Shown one piece after another: positions 44,353-56,975 of a stretch of 64,000 bases of DNA (position 1 is its first letter; each line of letters starts with the position of its first letter). The stretch is taken from the NCBI GenBank assembly GCA_903813345.2, contig CAIIXF020000011.1:14679754-14743753 (forward strand), in the 5' to 3' direction. The DNA comes from Owenia fusiformis. Lineage: Eukaryota; Annelida; Polychaeta; Sabellida; Oweniidae. The notes beneath the pieces were generated by a model. It was not told the DNA's origin. It was given only the letters and a program-made list of their open reading frames with translations, and did no database searches. The translations under genes and the position numbers were made by a program.

Positions 44353-45732
44353 TATTTGAAAAACCTGTCTTGGAAATATCTCCACTGTAGGGAACACCTG
44401 TTCTAAGTGAAAATTTCTAGGAACAAATTCAATTTACGACAACATAAAAGCCTCTCTATAAGTGAACACCTATCCACAATGAACACTTTGTGTGGCCCTA
44501 TATGATTGTTTTTCACATTGTTTTCATAGTCTTTATTGTATTGTCAAGATGTATTTTTAGTTGTATTGTATGTATGTATTGCTTAGTATGTATTTTTGAA
44601 AGAAGACTATATATTGTTTATAGAAATCTATACTATACCCGGGGCTGAGAAGAAATGAGATGGCATGGTTTATCATGATGGTTAAATAGGTAAATTTTGT
44701 AAATGATAGGAAAAGGAAAAAAAGGAGACTCATTTTTTTTATTTTAAAAGTACAATGTCTGATAGGCATGTGTTAAAATGTAACACCTTGAGTGCAATGA
44801 GAAATGTTAAGAGTGCAGAAGAACCTGGAGCACCCCTGATAACGCCCCCAACCTTGCTGTGAGCAAAGAAATGGGATGGCATTCAACATACAAGCAACAG
44901 ATTCAAACAGCAATCCAACATAAGGAATGTTGTGAATCCTTGGAGCGTAGTAGATACAACCATACTTCTTCCAGGAACAGAGTATTGGTGTTCTTCACCA
45001 TATCTTAATAAGTGAACTTTTACAATTTTTGTGTTTGGCTTGGGACTGACTTGAGTGATTTTAATACATATCGAAAAGAATATTACAATTATTAAATTGG
45101 GTTTGTGCATTTCTTTATTTCTCTTTTAGCAAAAAACAAAAACAAGAAATTTTCTCAATTTCTCGGTGATATCAGATCTGTTCTTTCTCTTTAAGTGTCT
45201 GGTGCTTCTGCGGTTTTATGCTTCTCTGTCAATCCCCTTCTGGGAATGCCAAAATAAAATGTTTTAGAAAAGGACATGAATTGAATGATATCTCAGGTGT
45301 TAATTTTATCATTACTTCTGGTCTAACTTCTCTATATCCACATATTTTGACTTGCCTGAACTCTAATAAAAATATTTGGCCAATTAAGCATGCTTGAGCC
45401 TTCGATATCTGATATAAAATAACAAACATTCATTTTGGGCATGTGATGTATCTCCAACAGGAAATAAATATGTTTATTTTAGATGAAAGTAACACTAATT
45501 GAACATTTTTCCAAGTTCATTCATTCCTTTTCTGCATATGGTTGCCAGTCATAAGGGCCCAGTGTGGAATGCTCAGTAATTTAAAAACTTATTAAAAGTA
45601 CTTGGCAACTTAGATAAGAAATAAAGAAGCAACGATTGATCAAAGAAAGTAAAGGGAACCGTGAACTTTACTTAAAAGGAATACTCAATAAAAATGGTGA
45701 TTTAACTAATGTTCAAGCTTCTTACTTTGCAA
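44353..45732. other. No gene supported
   Basis: Contains 'gtgaacacct' words like those near 2280. Minus-strand frames at 44557, 44883 and 45229 show no recognised domains. Confidence 0.45.
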
Positions 45733-45895
45733 CAATGCAAACATAAGACATTAACAAGTAAAATGTCACCACCTGGCATTTGTTACAGACGCCATAATCT
45801 GCTACAGGCGCAGTGTTACAGCCGCCAAATGCCATCCATGAAAAGTTGGAGACTATAACTACTTGTATAACTTATAGTTGTGACATAATAATATG
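45733..45895 (+). mobile_element. Dispersed repeat family C, compact copy
   Basis: Shares 'agacattaaca' then AAAATGTCACCACC at the left and AAAGTTGGAGACTATAAC then GTGACATAATAA at the right with 58690-58890. The inner part is a short run of 'gccaaatgcc'-type words. The terminal TGTCACCACC/GGTGGTGACA pair seen in fuller copies suggests short inverted termini. Confidence 0.65.
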
Positions 45896-45916
45896 AATAA
45901 TGTGGTCATCCACAAT

Positions 45917-46410
45917 AAAGAGTGTATGAACAGTGAATCATTTCTATTTAACTAAAATAAGTCAGAGTGTATGAACAGTGAATCATTTCTATTTAACTAA
46001 AATAAGTCAGAGTGTATGGAAAGTGAATCATTTCTATTTAACTAAAATAAGTCAGAGTGTATGGACAGTGAATCATTTCTATTTAACTAAAATAAGTCAG
46101 AGTGTATGGACAGTGAATCATTTCTATTTACCTAAAATAAGTCAGAGTGTATGGACAGTGAATCATTTCTATTTACCTAAAATAAGTCAGAGTGTATGGA
46201 CAGTGAATCATTTCTATTTAACTAAAATAAGTCAGAGTGTATGGACAGTGAATCATTTCTATTTAACTAAAATAAGTCAGAGTGTATGGACAGTGAATCA
46301 TTTCTATTTACCTAAAATAAGTCAGAGTGTATGGACAGTGAATCATTTCTATTTAACTAAAATAAGTCAAAGTGTATGGAAAGTGAATCATTTCTATTTA
46401 CCTGAAATAA
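45917..46410 (+). repeat. 45-bp tandem repeat, about 11 copies
   Basis: Unit contains AGTCAGAGTGTATGGACAGT and GAATCATTTCTATTTAACT. The period is exactly 15 codons, so a 150-codon frame (45978-46430) stays open and reads WTVNHFYLTKISQSV in every unit. I treat this as a by-product because it has no conserved start context or second exon. Confidence 0.95.
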
Positions 46411-48365
46411 GGTTCCTCACCACAACATAACACACATGAGAAAAATACATTATCCAATTGGTGTTTTTATTTTTGCAATGCCTGTGGAGAGACATGCTAA
46501 AGTAGAAATGTAACGTATGTTACGCAACATGCCACAGATGATCTTCATGTATGCCCACCTGATAACAAGTATAAAACCTACATACATCAACAAACCCATG
46601 CCAAGTTAAAACAGGTTGAACATTAATATCTGTAGCTTCAATGTGAAAATGCCAAAATTAAGTATTTCATCAATGGATTAACACTTGTAGAATCACTCCT
46701 GTACTGACAATAATTATTTAGCATGCATTCCTTGGAGACAGGGTCAACGATTCCATGTTGTTCAAAAAATAATTAATTAGCTGCCAACTCCCATAAAATG
46801 TAATTCATTTATTGTTGTATTTCAAGTGAAAAGTCGGTCCCTTTCAGAAATCGATGTGACAAACATAATAGAGTATTCCCCCTCCCTAAATACATTTGTA
46901 GGCATGTGATACATCTACCTTATCCCTCAGATGATTCATATGCACTTTGAGGAGGAGTATGGATTCCACATATTCCCAGGAGTCTGTTTTACATCAATGC
47001 ACATATGACACCTATGACATTAGTGATAAATTGATCAAACTGGAAAATTGCAGGTGTAAGCAATTTCACAACTTAAGGCCACATACTGTACGTCTACTTA
47101 TGGCTGCTGTTTTAATTTGGCGGATCTTCCGAATTGTCTGCCAAATTAGGTAGCTGTCAAATTTTGTAAAGAGGTATAGTATATAAATTTCAATATTGCA
47201 AGTCTGCCAAATGTTTAAAACAGCTAATCTGCCAAAATAAGTAGAAGTATAGCATCACAAGTTTGTAGCTTTGAGATCAGAGGGTCAAATATCATTAATA
47301 ATATTGTTGACCTGACTTGACTTGACACTCTGTAGCATAAACAATTTGTTATTAGACCAGATCAGAGGCAATAATGGACTTTCTATGCCCAGAAATGGAT
47401 CTGTAAAAGGTGGAAGTGGGGGGGGGGAGATTTCCAAATAAGGGCATTTTTTCAAGATAAGGCCTATTTTGGAAATGATGCCCATTTTAGGCCTTCTATT
47501 TAACAATATTCAAGTTTGGTCAGACAGAACTGTAAAATAAAATCAAGTTGTGAACATTTTGAATTTCAGAAAACTAAGTCTTGAATGATAAAAATGGTTG
47601 TTGGATGCAGAAGAGGCACTCAGTATTTAGTAAAGAATATGCACTATCAATTTTCTTATTTTGACTTTAACTTATCAAAAGTTTAAAAATGGAAAAGTGG
47701 AAAAGTTTCAGACAAGCTCGGGCAATAACCTGCAACAGTGTTACCACGTACTTTTTACTTTACTGTTTTCACGGCTGCATAAATCCACGAATCCCGTTAG
47801 CACTTTGATATCTTTGTGAAGTGAAGGGTATGTTAGCACAGCTTTCTAACCTAAGATATGAAAACTTTGATCATTAAGTATATCAAGTGCTTCGAGATCT
47901 CTCTTTAAGAGGGATGGGAGGAGATATATTGATATACAAAATCAATATATTTCATTACAGCCAAAATTGAGATGGGAAGAATTTCATATGTTACGCAGGC
48001 TTAACATTTTCTTATCGTAAGGATGCAAGAAATTTCAGATACAGAATCAACATTTTGAGAATTAGATAACTTAGACGGATAAAACCAACTGAACAAATTG
48101 ACTTTTTCATGTAGATAAAGTGTCTGTTTTTACCTTTTATCAATTAGTAGTACCCCACCCACAATTCTGGCAGCATTAATCACTTTCTTATACTCGATAC
48201 AATCTCAACTTTATTTCCCTTGTCCCTCAAATGAGGGCAGCGAAAATGTTTCGGCCAGCATTTTTTTCTTCGTCTATATTTTGAAATATTTTTGGGGAAA
48301 TGGCTCAAATATTTGGAAAGGTTTTCCCAAAACCTTTATCATTAATAGAACAGGGTATTAACTTG
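46411..48365. other. No gene seen
   Basis: Non-coding. A G run lies at about 47417-47428. Frames at 46947 and 47285 are not supported. Confidence 0.5.
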
Positions 48366-48655
48366 CAATATAACACCAGCTGTCATTTGTTCTAGACATC
48401 AACCACCGAACATGGACCACCAAACACCAGCTGTCATTTGTATAGACATCAACCACCAAACATGGACCACCAAACACCAGCTGTCATTTGTATAGACATC
48501 AACCACCGAACATAGACCACCAAACACCAGCTGCCAATTGTATAGACATCAACCACCGAACATGGACCACCAAACATCAACTACCAAAAGCGACAAAAAG
48601 GTTGGAGACTATAACAATATGTTATCATTTGTGGGAGTGACATAAAAACTATGAC
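48366..48655 (+). mobile_element. Dispersed repeat family C copy with 59-bp internal tandem
   Basis: Four units of about 59 bp contain CACCAGCTGTCATTTGT, 'atagacatcaaccaccgaaca' and 'tggaccaccaaa'. They are followed by the family's right part (GTTGGAGACTATAACAATAT, GTGACATAA). This is the same family with its inner word array expanded. Confidence 0.7.
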
Positions 48656-49059
48656 TGGGGTACTAGAGCTTAAAAGTGTTAAGTGTTATGAGGAATGAAT
48701 ATGATTTTCAAAATTACTTGTCCAACAAAGCAGAACTTCTGCTTGCTTGAAATATGAAACATTACATTTGTCAGAACCCAAGTTTATCTTTAACTGTACA
48801 CATAACAAGATAATTTGTGATTTCTGAATATGAAAAATTAAAATTTGTCAGCTTACAACATTTCCGCTAAACTTTGATCTATTAAGGTTGTCCTGGATGT
48901 AAATGTTTTGCAAACTAAAATAAAAGGCAACTCCATGGAGTAGCAAATCCCAACAAACACTATATGAATCATCAAACTGTACAGTCACAATGGAATATTT
49001 ACCATCTACTCTTACCTTCAATAAATATTTTAAATCATTGTAGTATCATGTAACCATAC
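48656..49059. other. No gene seen
   Basis: Non-coding. Confidence 0.5.
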
Positions 49060-49630
49060 TTTCAAGATAACTCTAAGTAATGGCGAATTTCCGCTCTAGT
49101 CAGCCATTTTGACGCAAATCAGAAAAAAAACAATGCCATAATTGTGATCTACTCTGAAATTCCTTCAATCTGAGTATAATATAGCCATACTTTTAAGAGA
49201 TCAGAAAACAATTGCGAAATCCAGCATTAGGCGGCCATTTTGAATTTTTTGAGGCCCGAATCAGAAAAACGTTACAATATTTGCAATCTACTCTAAATTG
49301 CCTTTCATTTGAGTATAATAAAGCTATACTTCAAAAACATCTCAAAATTAACAAATTCCTGTTTTCCCTATCCCCTATTTACGGCCCCTGGGGGTCAGGG
49401 TGAAAACTGGCGGCCATCTTGATGAAAAAAATTTTGCGTAAAACTGTTCACCAATACACATCTTTCCACCAAATATGAAAAAAATCTGTCAACTAGTATC
49501 CAAATTATCTTCTGGACAGACGGACGGACTGACTGACCGACTGACAGACAGACTGACCGACTGACGGACTTATGGATGGACGGAGGGCTTCACTATATCC
49601 CTACAGAACTTTGTTCGTTGGGATAATGAA
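49060..49630 (+). repeat. Dispersed repeat family D, diverged copy
   Basis: 'gcggccattttga' words, 'accaaatatgaaaaaaatc', a GACTGACC-type short array (49510-49580) and an end reading CACTATATCCCTAC then GTTGGGATAATGA match 16486-17292 in the same orientation. Confidence 0.7.
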
Positions 49631-49929
49631 ACATTACATTTGTCAGAGTTTATCTTAAACTTTGGTATACCTTGTGAGATTACTTTGAATTCTTCAATAT
49701 GAAACATTAAATCTACCAGTTGGAACTATTTCCACTAGGCTTTGATCTATTAAGGTAGACCAAGTGTCTTTTAACTTATGATTTAAGGCAAGCCAAATAT
49801 GACTAATTTTGAATATGTTGAAGAATATACAAGTTCAGTTTAATTCTACTTTCCCACCTTAATGGTCCAAACTGCAACATGCAAAATTCGTAGCGAATCC
49901 CATCGAATGGCTGGCATTTTTACACAAGG
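49631..49929. other. No gene seen
   Basis: Non-coding. The phrase 'gtagcgaatcccatcgaa' at about 49890 also occurs near 16485, so family D or a neighbour may extend here. Confidence 0.4.
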
Positions 49930-52090
49930 CATTAACATGACAAAATGTCACCACCTAGTTGCTCACAATATTATGAGTTCAAACTTAAGTCAGATTTGAA
50001 TTTCTGAGAACTTGTAAAGTCAAATTTGAACTTCTGAAAAGATGAAGATGATTTTGAAAAAAAAATTTGGTCAATTTGAAGCAAGTTGAAAACAGACCTT
50101 TTTGACCTTTTTTGACCTTGAGAAGGTCATTAAAGGTCAAATGTCAAATCTAAAGTCAGATTTGAATTTCTGAGAACATGTAGATGATTTTGAAAAAAAA
50201 AATTAGTCAATTTGAAGCAAGTTGAAAAAAGACCTTTTTGACCTTTTTTGACCTTGACAAGGTCATTGAAGGTCAAATGTCAAATCTAAAGTCATATTTG
50301 AATTTCTGAGAACATGTAGATGATTTTGAAAAAAAATTTAGTCAATTTGAAGCAAGATGAAAAAATACCTTTTTGACCTTTTTTGACATTGAGAAGGTCA
50401 TTGAAGGTCAAATGTCAAATCTAAAGTCAGATTTGAATTTCTGAGAACATGTAGATGATTTTGAAAAAAAAAATTAGTCAATTTGAAGCAAGTTGAAAAA
50501 AGACCTTTTTGACCTTTTTTGACCTTGACAAGGTCATTGAAGGTCAAATGTCAAATCTAAAGACATTATTGAATTTCTGAGAACATGTAGATGATTTTGA
50601 AAAAAATTTAGTCAATTTGAAGCAAGATGAAAAAAGACCTTTTTGACCTTTTTTGACATTGAGAAGGTCATTGAAGGTCAAATGTCAAATCTAAAGTCAG
50701 ATTTGAATTTCTGAGAACATGTAGATGATTTTGAAAAAAAAATTTAGTCAATTTGAAGCAAGTTGAAAAAAGACCTTTTTGACCTTTTTTGACTTTGAGA
50801 AGGTCATTGAAGGTCAAATGTCAAATCTTAAGTCAAATCTAAAGTCAGATTTGAATTTCTGAGAACACGTAGATGATTTTGAAAATTTTTTTTAGTCAAT
50901 TTGAAGCAAGTTGAAAACAGACCTTTTTGACCTTTTTTGACCTTGAGAAGGTCATTGAAGGTCAAATGTCAAATCTTAAGTCAGATTTGAATTTCTGAGA
51001 ACACGTAGATGATTTTGAAAAAAAAATTTAGTCAATTTGAAGCAAGTTGAAAACAGACCTTTTTGACCTTTTTTGACCTTGAGAAGGTCATTGAAGGTCA
51101 AATGTCAAATCTAAAGTCAGATTTGAATTTCTGAGAACATGTAGATGATTTTGAAAAAAAAATTTAGTCAATTTGAAGCAAGTTGAAAAAAGACCTTTTT
51201 GACCTTTTTTGACTTTGAGAAGGTCATTGAAGGTCAAATGTCAAATCTTAAGTCAAATCTAAAGTCAGATTTGAATTTCTGAGAACATGTAGATGATTTT
51301 GAAATTTTTTTTTAGTCAATTTGAAGCAAGTTGAAAACAGACCTTTTTGACCTTTTTTGACCTTGAGAAGGTCATTGAAGGTCAAATGTCAAATCTTAAG
51401 TCAGATTTGAATTTCTGAGAACACGTAGATGATTTTGAAAAAAAAATTTAGTCAATTTGAAGCAAGTTGAAAACAGACATTTTTGACCTTGAGAAGGTCA
51501 TTGAAGGTCAAATGTCAAATCTTAAGTCAAATCTTAACTCAGATTTGAATTTCTGAGAACACTTAGATGATTTTGAAAAAAAAATTTAGTCAATTTGAAG
51601 CAAGTTGAAAACAGACCTTTTTTGACCTTGAGAAGGTCATTGAAGGTCAAATGTCAAATCTAAAGTCAGATTTGAAGGTCAAATGTCAAATCTTAAGTCA
51701 GATTTGAATTTCTGAGAACATGTAGATGATTTTGAAAAAAATTTTAGTCAATGTGAAGCAAGTTGAAAAAAGACCTTTTTGACCTTGAGAAGGTCATTGA
51801 AGGTCAAATGTCAAATCTAAAGTCAGATTTGAACTTCTGAGAACATGTAGATGATTTAGAAAAAAATTGAAGTCAGTCTAAACAGTATTTGTTAAGTTAT
51901 AGGAAGTTGTAAGAAATTGTTACAGACGCCGGACGCCAACCGCCGGACGCCGGACGCCAACCACCAACCGCCGGACGCCGTCGCAAAAAAACGGAGACCA
52001 TAACAATATGTCATCACTTTTGGTGGTGACATAAAAAAAAAACGGAGACCATAACAATATGTCACCACTTTTGGTGGTGACATAATAAGA
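49930..52090 (+). mobile_element. Dispersed repeat family C, giant copy carrying a 135-bp tandem array
   Basis: It opens with 'cattaacatgacaaaatgtc' and ACCACC and closes with two successive copies of the family's right end (GGAGACCATAACAATATGTC ... TGGTGGTGACATAA) at about 51990-52085. Between them lie the 135-bp array and a short GCCGGACGCC run. Compared with the 150-bp copies this one has grown to about 2.1 kb. Confidence 0.65.
49985..51865 (+). repeat. 135-bp tandem array, about 13-14 copies
   Basis: Each unit contains AGATTTGAATTTCTGAGAAC, 'tagatgattttgaaa', 'agtcaatttgaagcaag', TGACCTTTTTTGACCTTGAG and AAGGTCATTGAAGGTCAAAT. Units vary by short A-run indels, and some have an extra TCTTAAGTCAAA insertion. 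Every unit has four or more copies of the hexamer AGGTCA or its complement. Confidence 0.95.
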
Positions 52091-52239
52091 AATATAGTAA
52101 ATATCATAAAATAACACCCATAAGAAAGGCCACCATTTTCAAAATGGTTGATCACTAGCCAAGTTGTCATCGGAAGAGATAATATGCTTTTAAGAAGCCA
52201 CATATAAAATTCTTAAAAATTCGCCAATGCTGGCTATTT
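52091..52239. other. No gene seen
   Basis: Short non-coding link. Confidence 0.5.
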
Positions 52240-52380
52240 TTAAAAATAAATATGAGCAAAATCGGTCTAATATTTTTCGAGTTATAGTAAAAAGTGTAAA
52301 AATGACCGCCTACTACGCGAAGTTTCATGAGACAGTGAGTAATTCCCTATATCCCTCCGAACTTTGTTCGATGGGATAAT
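52240..52380 (+). repeat. Dispersed repeat family D, 3' fragment
   Basis: 'atgagcaaaatcggtc', TTTTTCGAGTTATAGTAAAA and the conserved end CCCTATATCCCTCC then CGATGGGATAATAA. It lacks the GGAC array. Confidence 0.7.
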
Positions 52381-52976
52381 AAAGGCACATAATCAGCCAT
52401 GAATTCCCTTGCAGCAAAGTCTAAATACACAATTAGTAACATATCAATGACATCAATCTGAATCTGAATCATTCTAACTTGCAATAGTGAAAAATTACAG
52501 TACAGTTCCTACCTTTTAGTTTGTTTACTGTTCAGGACTGAACATTTTCAAAGCAAAATGTTCCTTTTAGATATTTAATACAGAAAAGTTCAAACCAATT
52601 AGTACACTCAGTTATTGGATATTTTTGACACTTTCATTTAAAGTATGAAATTAGCCAATTTAAGAACAAGTTTATTAGTGTAATTCTTCACCTCTTCATA
52701 TTGATACAAGAAACATGTACCCTGCTAAATCACCCAGATTGAATGACCAAGCAAGCAATAAATGATATTATTAAATCAATCCTATTACATTTTAACCAAT
52801 AAAGTGATTCATCACATTCAGAAATTGCAATGTTAAAATTTGTGTTTTTTAATGATTTTATTTTTCACTGCTTCTAACTAAAAAGCTGAAAAACATATCT
52901 TGAAGTCAAAAAGTTAAAACCATTACTTCTGAATTTTGAATTTACCTTGTCTCGAAACAGTCCTATGTCAAGCCTA
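52381..52976. other. No gene seen
   Basis: Non-coding. Confidence 0.5.
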
Positions 52977-53385
52977 CAACTCAGTATACCAATGATTGTT
53001 TTATGAGGTGTTCTGGAGCTCGACTAGGGTCTAGTCAGAGCTTGTGTCAGGCTGGGCAGAGCTTAGACATGGTTGATATGTCGGATCACTGACAGTGGCT
53101 GGGTAAAACCAACCTTGTCTTTTGGCCTGACACTGCTCGTGTCTGGGATTGGGGTGTCCACTGGGGAGGGTGACGGGAACACAGCAGCTCAGAACACCAA
53201 TGATTGTTTTATGAGGTGTTCTGGAGTTTGACTGGGGTCTAGCCATAGCTCAGCACACCAATGATTGTTTTATGAGGTGTTCTAGAGCTTGACTGGGATC
53301 TAGTCATAGCTCAGTACACCAATGATTGTTTTATGAGGTGTTCTAGAGCTTCACTAGGGTCTAGTCATAGCTCGTGTTCCCGTGT
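52977..53385 (+). repeat. 61-bp tandem repeat, 4 copies, the first separated
   Basis: Unit contains ACCAATGATTGTTTTATGAG, GTGTTCTGGAGCT and GGGTCTAGTCATAGCTC. Copy one lies at about 52980-53045 and the other three are head-to-tail from about 53190. The sequence 'gtgtctgggatt...ggtgtccac' also recurs after the array. Confidence 0.85.
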
Positions 53386-53559
53386 CTGGGATTTAGGTGT
53401 CCATGGGGGAAGGTGATTTACAGGGAGGGTCAAATTGGGTAAAGAGGTAGTTTGGGAGAGTTGTCCAAGGAAGGATGTGACCTATATGAACAGCTCTCCA
53501 AAATTACTCCTGAAGCCAATGACCCAAACCCCGTAAGTCACCATCTTCCCATGGCAGGG
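53386..53559. other. No gene seen
   Basis: Non-coding. Confidence 0.5.
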
Positions 53560-53965
53560 AAAGGGGGAGAGGGACAGGGGGAAAGATGATTTCCCCCTGT
53601 CTTCCTCTCCCTTTCTCTCAGGGAAAGGGGGAGAGGGACAGGGGTAGGGGGACAGGGGGGAGAGGGACAGGGGGGAGGGGATAGGGGGAGGGGATAGGGG
53701 GAGGGGATAGGGGGGAGGGGATAGGGGGGAGGGGATAGGGGGGAAGGGATAGGGGGGAAGGGAAAGGGGGAAGGGAAAGGGGGAAGGGGGAAGGGGGAAG
53801 GGGGAAGGGAAATGGGGAAGGGAAAGGGGAAAGGGAAAGGGGAAAGGGAAAGGGGGGAAGGGAAAGGGGGGAAGGGAAAGGGGGGAAGGGAAAGGGGGAA
53901 GGGAAAGGGGGGAAGGGAAAGGGGGAAGGAAAGGGGGAAGGGAAAGGGGGAAGGAAAGGGGAGTA
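53560..53965 (+). repeat. G-rich polypurine tract (GGGGAAGGGAAA)n
   Basis: About 400 bases almost free of pyrimidines on the plus strand from about 53625 on, made of GGGGGA, GGGAAA and GGGGAT words. An inverted stretch (CCCCCTGTC, CCTCTCCC) lies at 53595-53618. The tract has strong potential for G-quadruplex and triplex structures. Confidence 0.95.
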
Positions 53966-54059
53966 TATTTACATTTCTAGCTTAATCAATGTCCCATATA
54001 ACTTTTTTACATTCAAAACATATTGCTATTACTGTTTTATATGCAATACCTAAATTAAT
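53966..54059. other. No gene seen
   Basis: Short non-coding link. Confidence 0.5.
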
Positions 54060-54292
54060 GTAAAATCGGCAGTAAAATGGCCACCATTTTTAAATGAGCG
54101 GCCATTTTGAAAATCGGTTTTAGAGCAGAACTTCTACCCCCATTGGGTATATATGTACAAAGTATGAACAAAATCAGACCAACAGTATTTGAGTTATTGC
54201 CCGGACGGACGGAGAGATGGACGGATGGACAGACGGATAGACAGATGTAGGCGTTCCCTATATCCCTCCGAACTTCATTCGATGGGATAACA
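54060..54292 (+). repeat. Dispersed repeat family D copy with short GGAC array
   Basis: Closely matches 16990-17292: AAAATGGCCACCATTTTTAA, CAGAACTTCTACCCCC, 'gtatttgagttattgcccgg', a GGAC/GATAGAC array, then CCCTATATCCCTCC and CGATGGGATAACA. Same orientation as the other copies. The minus frame 54055-54336 is a by-product. Confidence 0.8.
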
Positions 54293-56975
54293 ATGTCTGC
54301 ACATGCAAACCTCAATGAAAAAGGACAATTTTTCATTCTACTTTTCCTTCCTTAAAGGCTGAGAATTGCAGCATGCAGAAGTCTAAGGTGCAAAACTATT
54401 TTAGCTTAAGGTTAAATTATTGATTTGATTGCCTGTCATTTGGGATTTGTTCCAAACATGCAGAATTCTAATTTATAATTTTTTACGATATGCACTGATT
54501 TCATGGCAAGCTTGCGTTCCATCATTTGGATTCTATCTCAAAAGAATAAACCTTGTGTTCAAAGTAGTAAAAAGTGATAAGTTTCTAATAGTTTGATTAT
54601 ATTTCCTTAAAAGAGAGCTTCGTCTACATTCTCAAAATCAATAGATGTTGAGAATTATCCACATGGAGAGTTATGTAATTTGAGAGTATTTGGATAACAA
54701 TTGTGAATATTAATTTGTAATATCACACAGCTGTCTAAAGTAGAATAATTGATGATCACAAAATTTCAACTTTTATTTGAAAAATGGTGAATATTTGAGA
54801 AATAAAATGAAAAGTTGACAACTTTTTTTCAAAAATCTCAAAATAACTTAAAAAGTCATAAAAATAGAAAATGAATAATAAGAATAATTCCAAACTTTAC
54901 ACAGGGCCTTTAAATGACTCATTCATATGATAATAATGAATATGATAATTTGTATATTTGTGTTTCTCAGATATTGCCCCTTGTGCTTTATAGAACAGCA
55001 TGTTTCACACTGATACCATTACAGACAGTCTTCTTTGGATGAATGGTTTTACATAGTAGTTCCCACTCTTAGCCAAGTGGCATTTAGCAATCTAAGATTA
55101 TCACTGATTAATGTCTATGTTCTTTCAGTCATGTCTGTTTGTTTGGTAGGTGAGGGGAATTGATGTTTTGTTTTGACTTCATTGACTTTGTTGTGCTTTG
55201 AAAATCTGACCTTGGTTCATTTTCATTAATGGGAAAGCACAAAGGGCAATGTTACGACATAACATAACAAACACGGCAGCTTTATCTCTGTCTTTAATTG
55301 AATTCCATATGCAAGTAAAACTTGAAACAAATTGCTCAACAGAAAAAATGATAAAAACAAAATCACAACGCAACATATCAATTATATTAAATGGTTTTAG
55401 CTTTAACAACCAAAATGCCTAGAGACCCATATAGATTTACAAAATAATATATAACATAAACTATAGAGCTGTTTTAAGTTAATTGTTCTAAATGTGGAAT
55501 ATTGCAATTAGTAACATAAATCCTAATTGCAACATTTCCAATAGTAGATTGAGTAGAATGTATAGATATGTAAAAAAATTTCAACATAATACAATTGATG
55601 TTATTGCGTTGATGATCTAAATAATGAATGAAATAATAAATAAAAAACTGTTTTTGTTATACTAAATAATAAATAAATAATAATAAATCGATAATAAATG
55701 AATAAATCATAATAAAAACAAATGCAACAAGTACGATTGGAACAACCTCACAAAAAATATTTTCCGATGAAGAAATTCCTGGTAGGTCTAAAGGGAATAA
55801 ACTGAGCTGCACTTCCCTGTAAGTCCATGGCTCAGGTAACCCACCTCACACTGGGAGTTATGGTGTGAGATCACAAACCTATAGCATAATTTTACCCCAA
55901 ACTTCTAAATATAGACTAGAAGATGCTATATGTATCCTAGAATGACATGGCTAAATACAGCGTGATGAAAATCACAGCTGGCTTGAGTTTGAAAATATAG
56001 ATATTCCCTTGGAAATATGTTTTATAGCCCCGTATCTTTAAAAATATCTTGACTTAACCTTTAACGATCAATTTACTTAATCATACACACATGTTTTCTA
56101 TTAGGTAAACTTTTATCCCCTGATCTTTTATTTACAACTTTTTTTATGAAAACATATTGCATATGTATATTATATTAATTACATCAAGAAGGGTAATTTG
56201 GAAACCTTGAAAAGTGATCGTGTTGGAATCTTATCTAAAATAAAGCCGGTCTTGTGTGAAAACAAGGCGTTCTCTTTCACAATATGGCTTCTACTTACAG
56301 TATCATGAGAAACCCTGGTTTGACAACTCAGATCATACATTAAAAGTATAATTTACAGGAATTTTTCAAGCTGATGAAAGGGAGCAGCTATAGGTCATTC
56401 CCAACCGTTATTTCTCTATTTTCAGGTGTGAAATTATGATTGGAATTAGATGTAAATGTACTTTATTTCTATAATTGCAATTCATGTTTGTTATTTTAGT
56501 TACAATTACTCAAAAACCAGACAGACAGATGGGATGAGTAAAGTTGAAAATAAATGAACCTCAGTACATTGGCCATTCACCTGTAATAAACTATACATAT
56601 GGTTCTTAGTGCATTTACTCCCTATTTTTCATTTTGAGATAGCTGGAATGTGAGGTAATATAATCAATTTTGAATGCATGCTTCATTTGATTGGTGTATC
56701 ATGTGGATTGAATCGTTAGTTATTTCTAATGAAATACCTATAAACAATAAACTATCAAACCAAAATGAAATGCTATCTATTTCTAAAATCAATAATTATA
56801 GAGGACATAGGGGCATGATTGGCCAAGGGGCATTCCTGGACAAACCCTTGGTATCAGGTGAAAATCTGAGGCATTGTTAGACTTTTTTCAATATATATCA
56901 CCACATTGATTATATGATGTGTCTAATTTGAAGTTTCAACAAGAATTGAAGGATAAATAAAAAAATATCCCATGA
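54293..56975. other. No gene seen; AT-rich
   Basis: Long non-coding stretch with an AATAAATAATA-rich segment (55620-55720). 54609-54632 resembles part of the tRNA-associated repeat leader. No coding sequence is supported. Confidence 0.5.

Noticed and set aside
45978-46430. 150-codon frame with a 15-residue repeat
   Set aside because: The repeat period is 45 bp, so openness is automatic. No start context, splice sites or family resemblance.
54055-54336. 93-codon minus-strand frame
   Set aside because: Antisense of a family D repeat.
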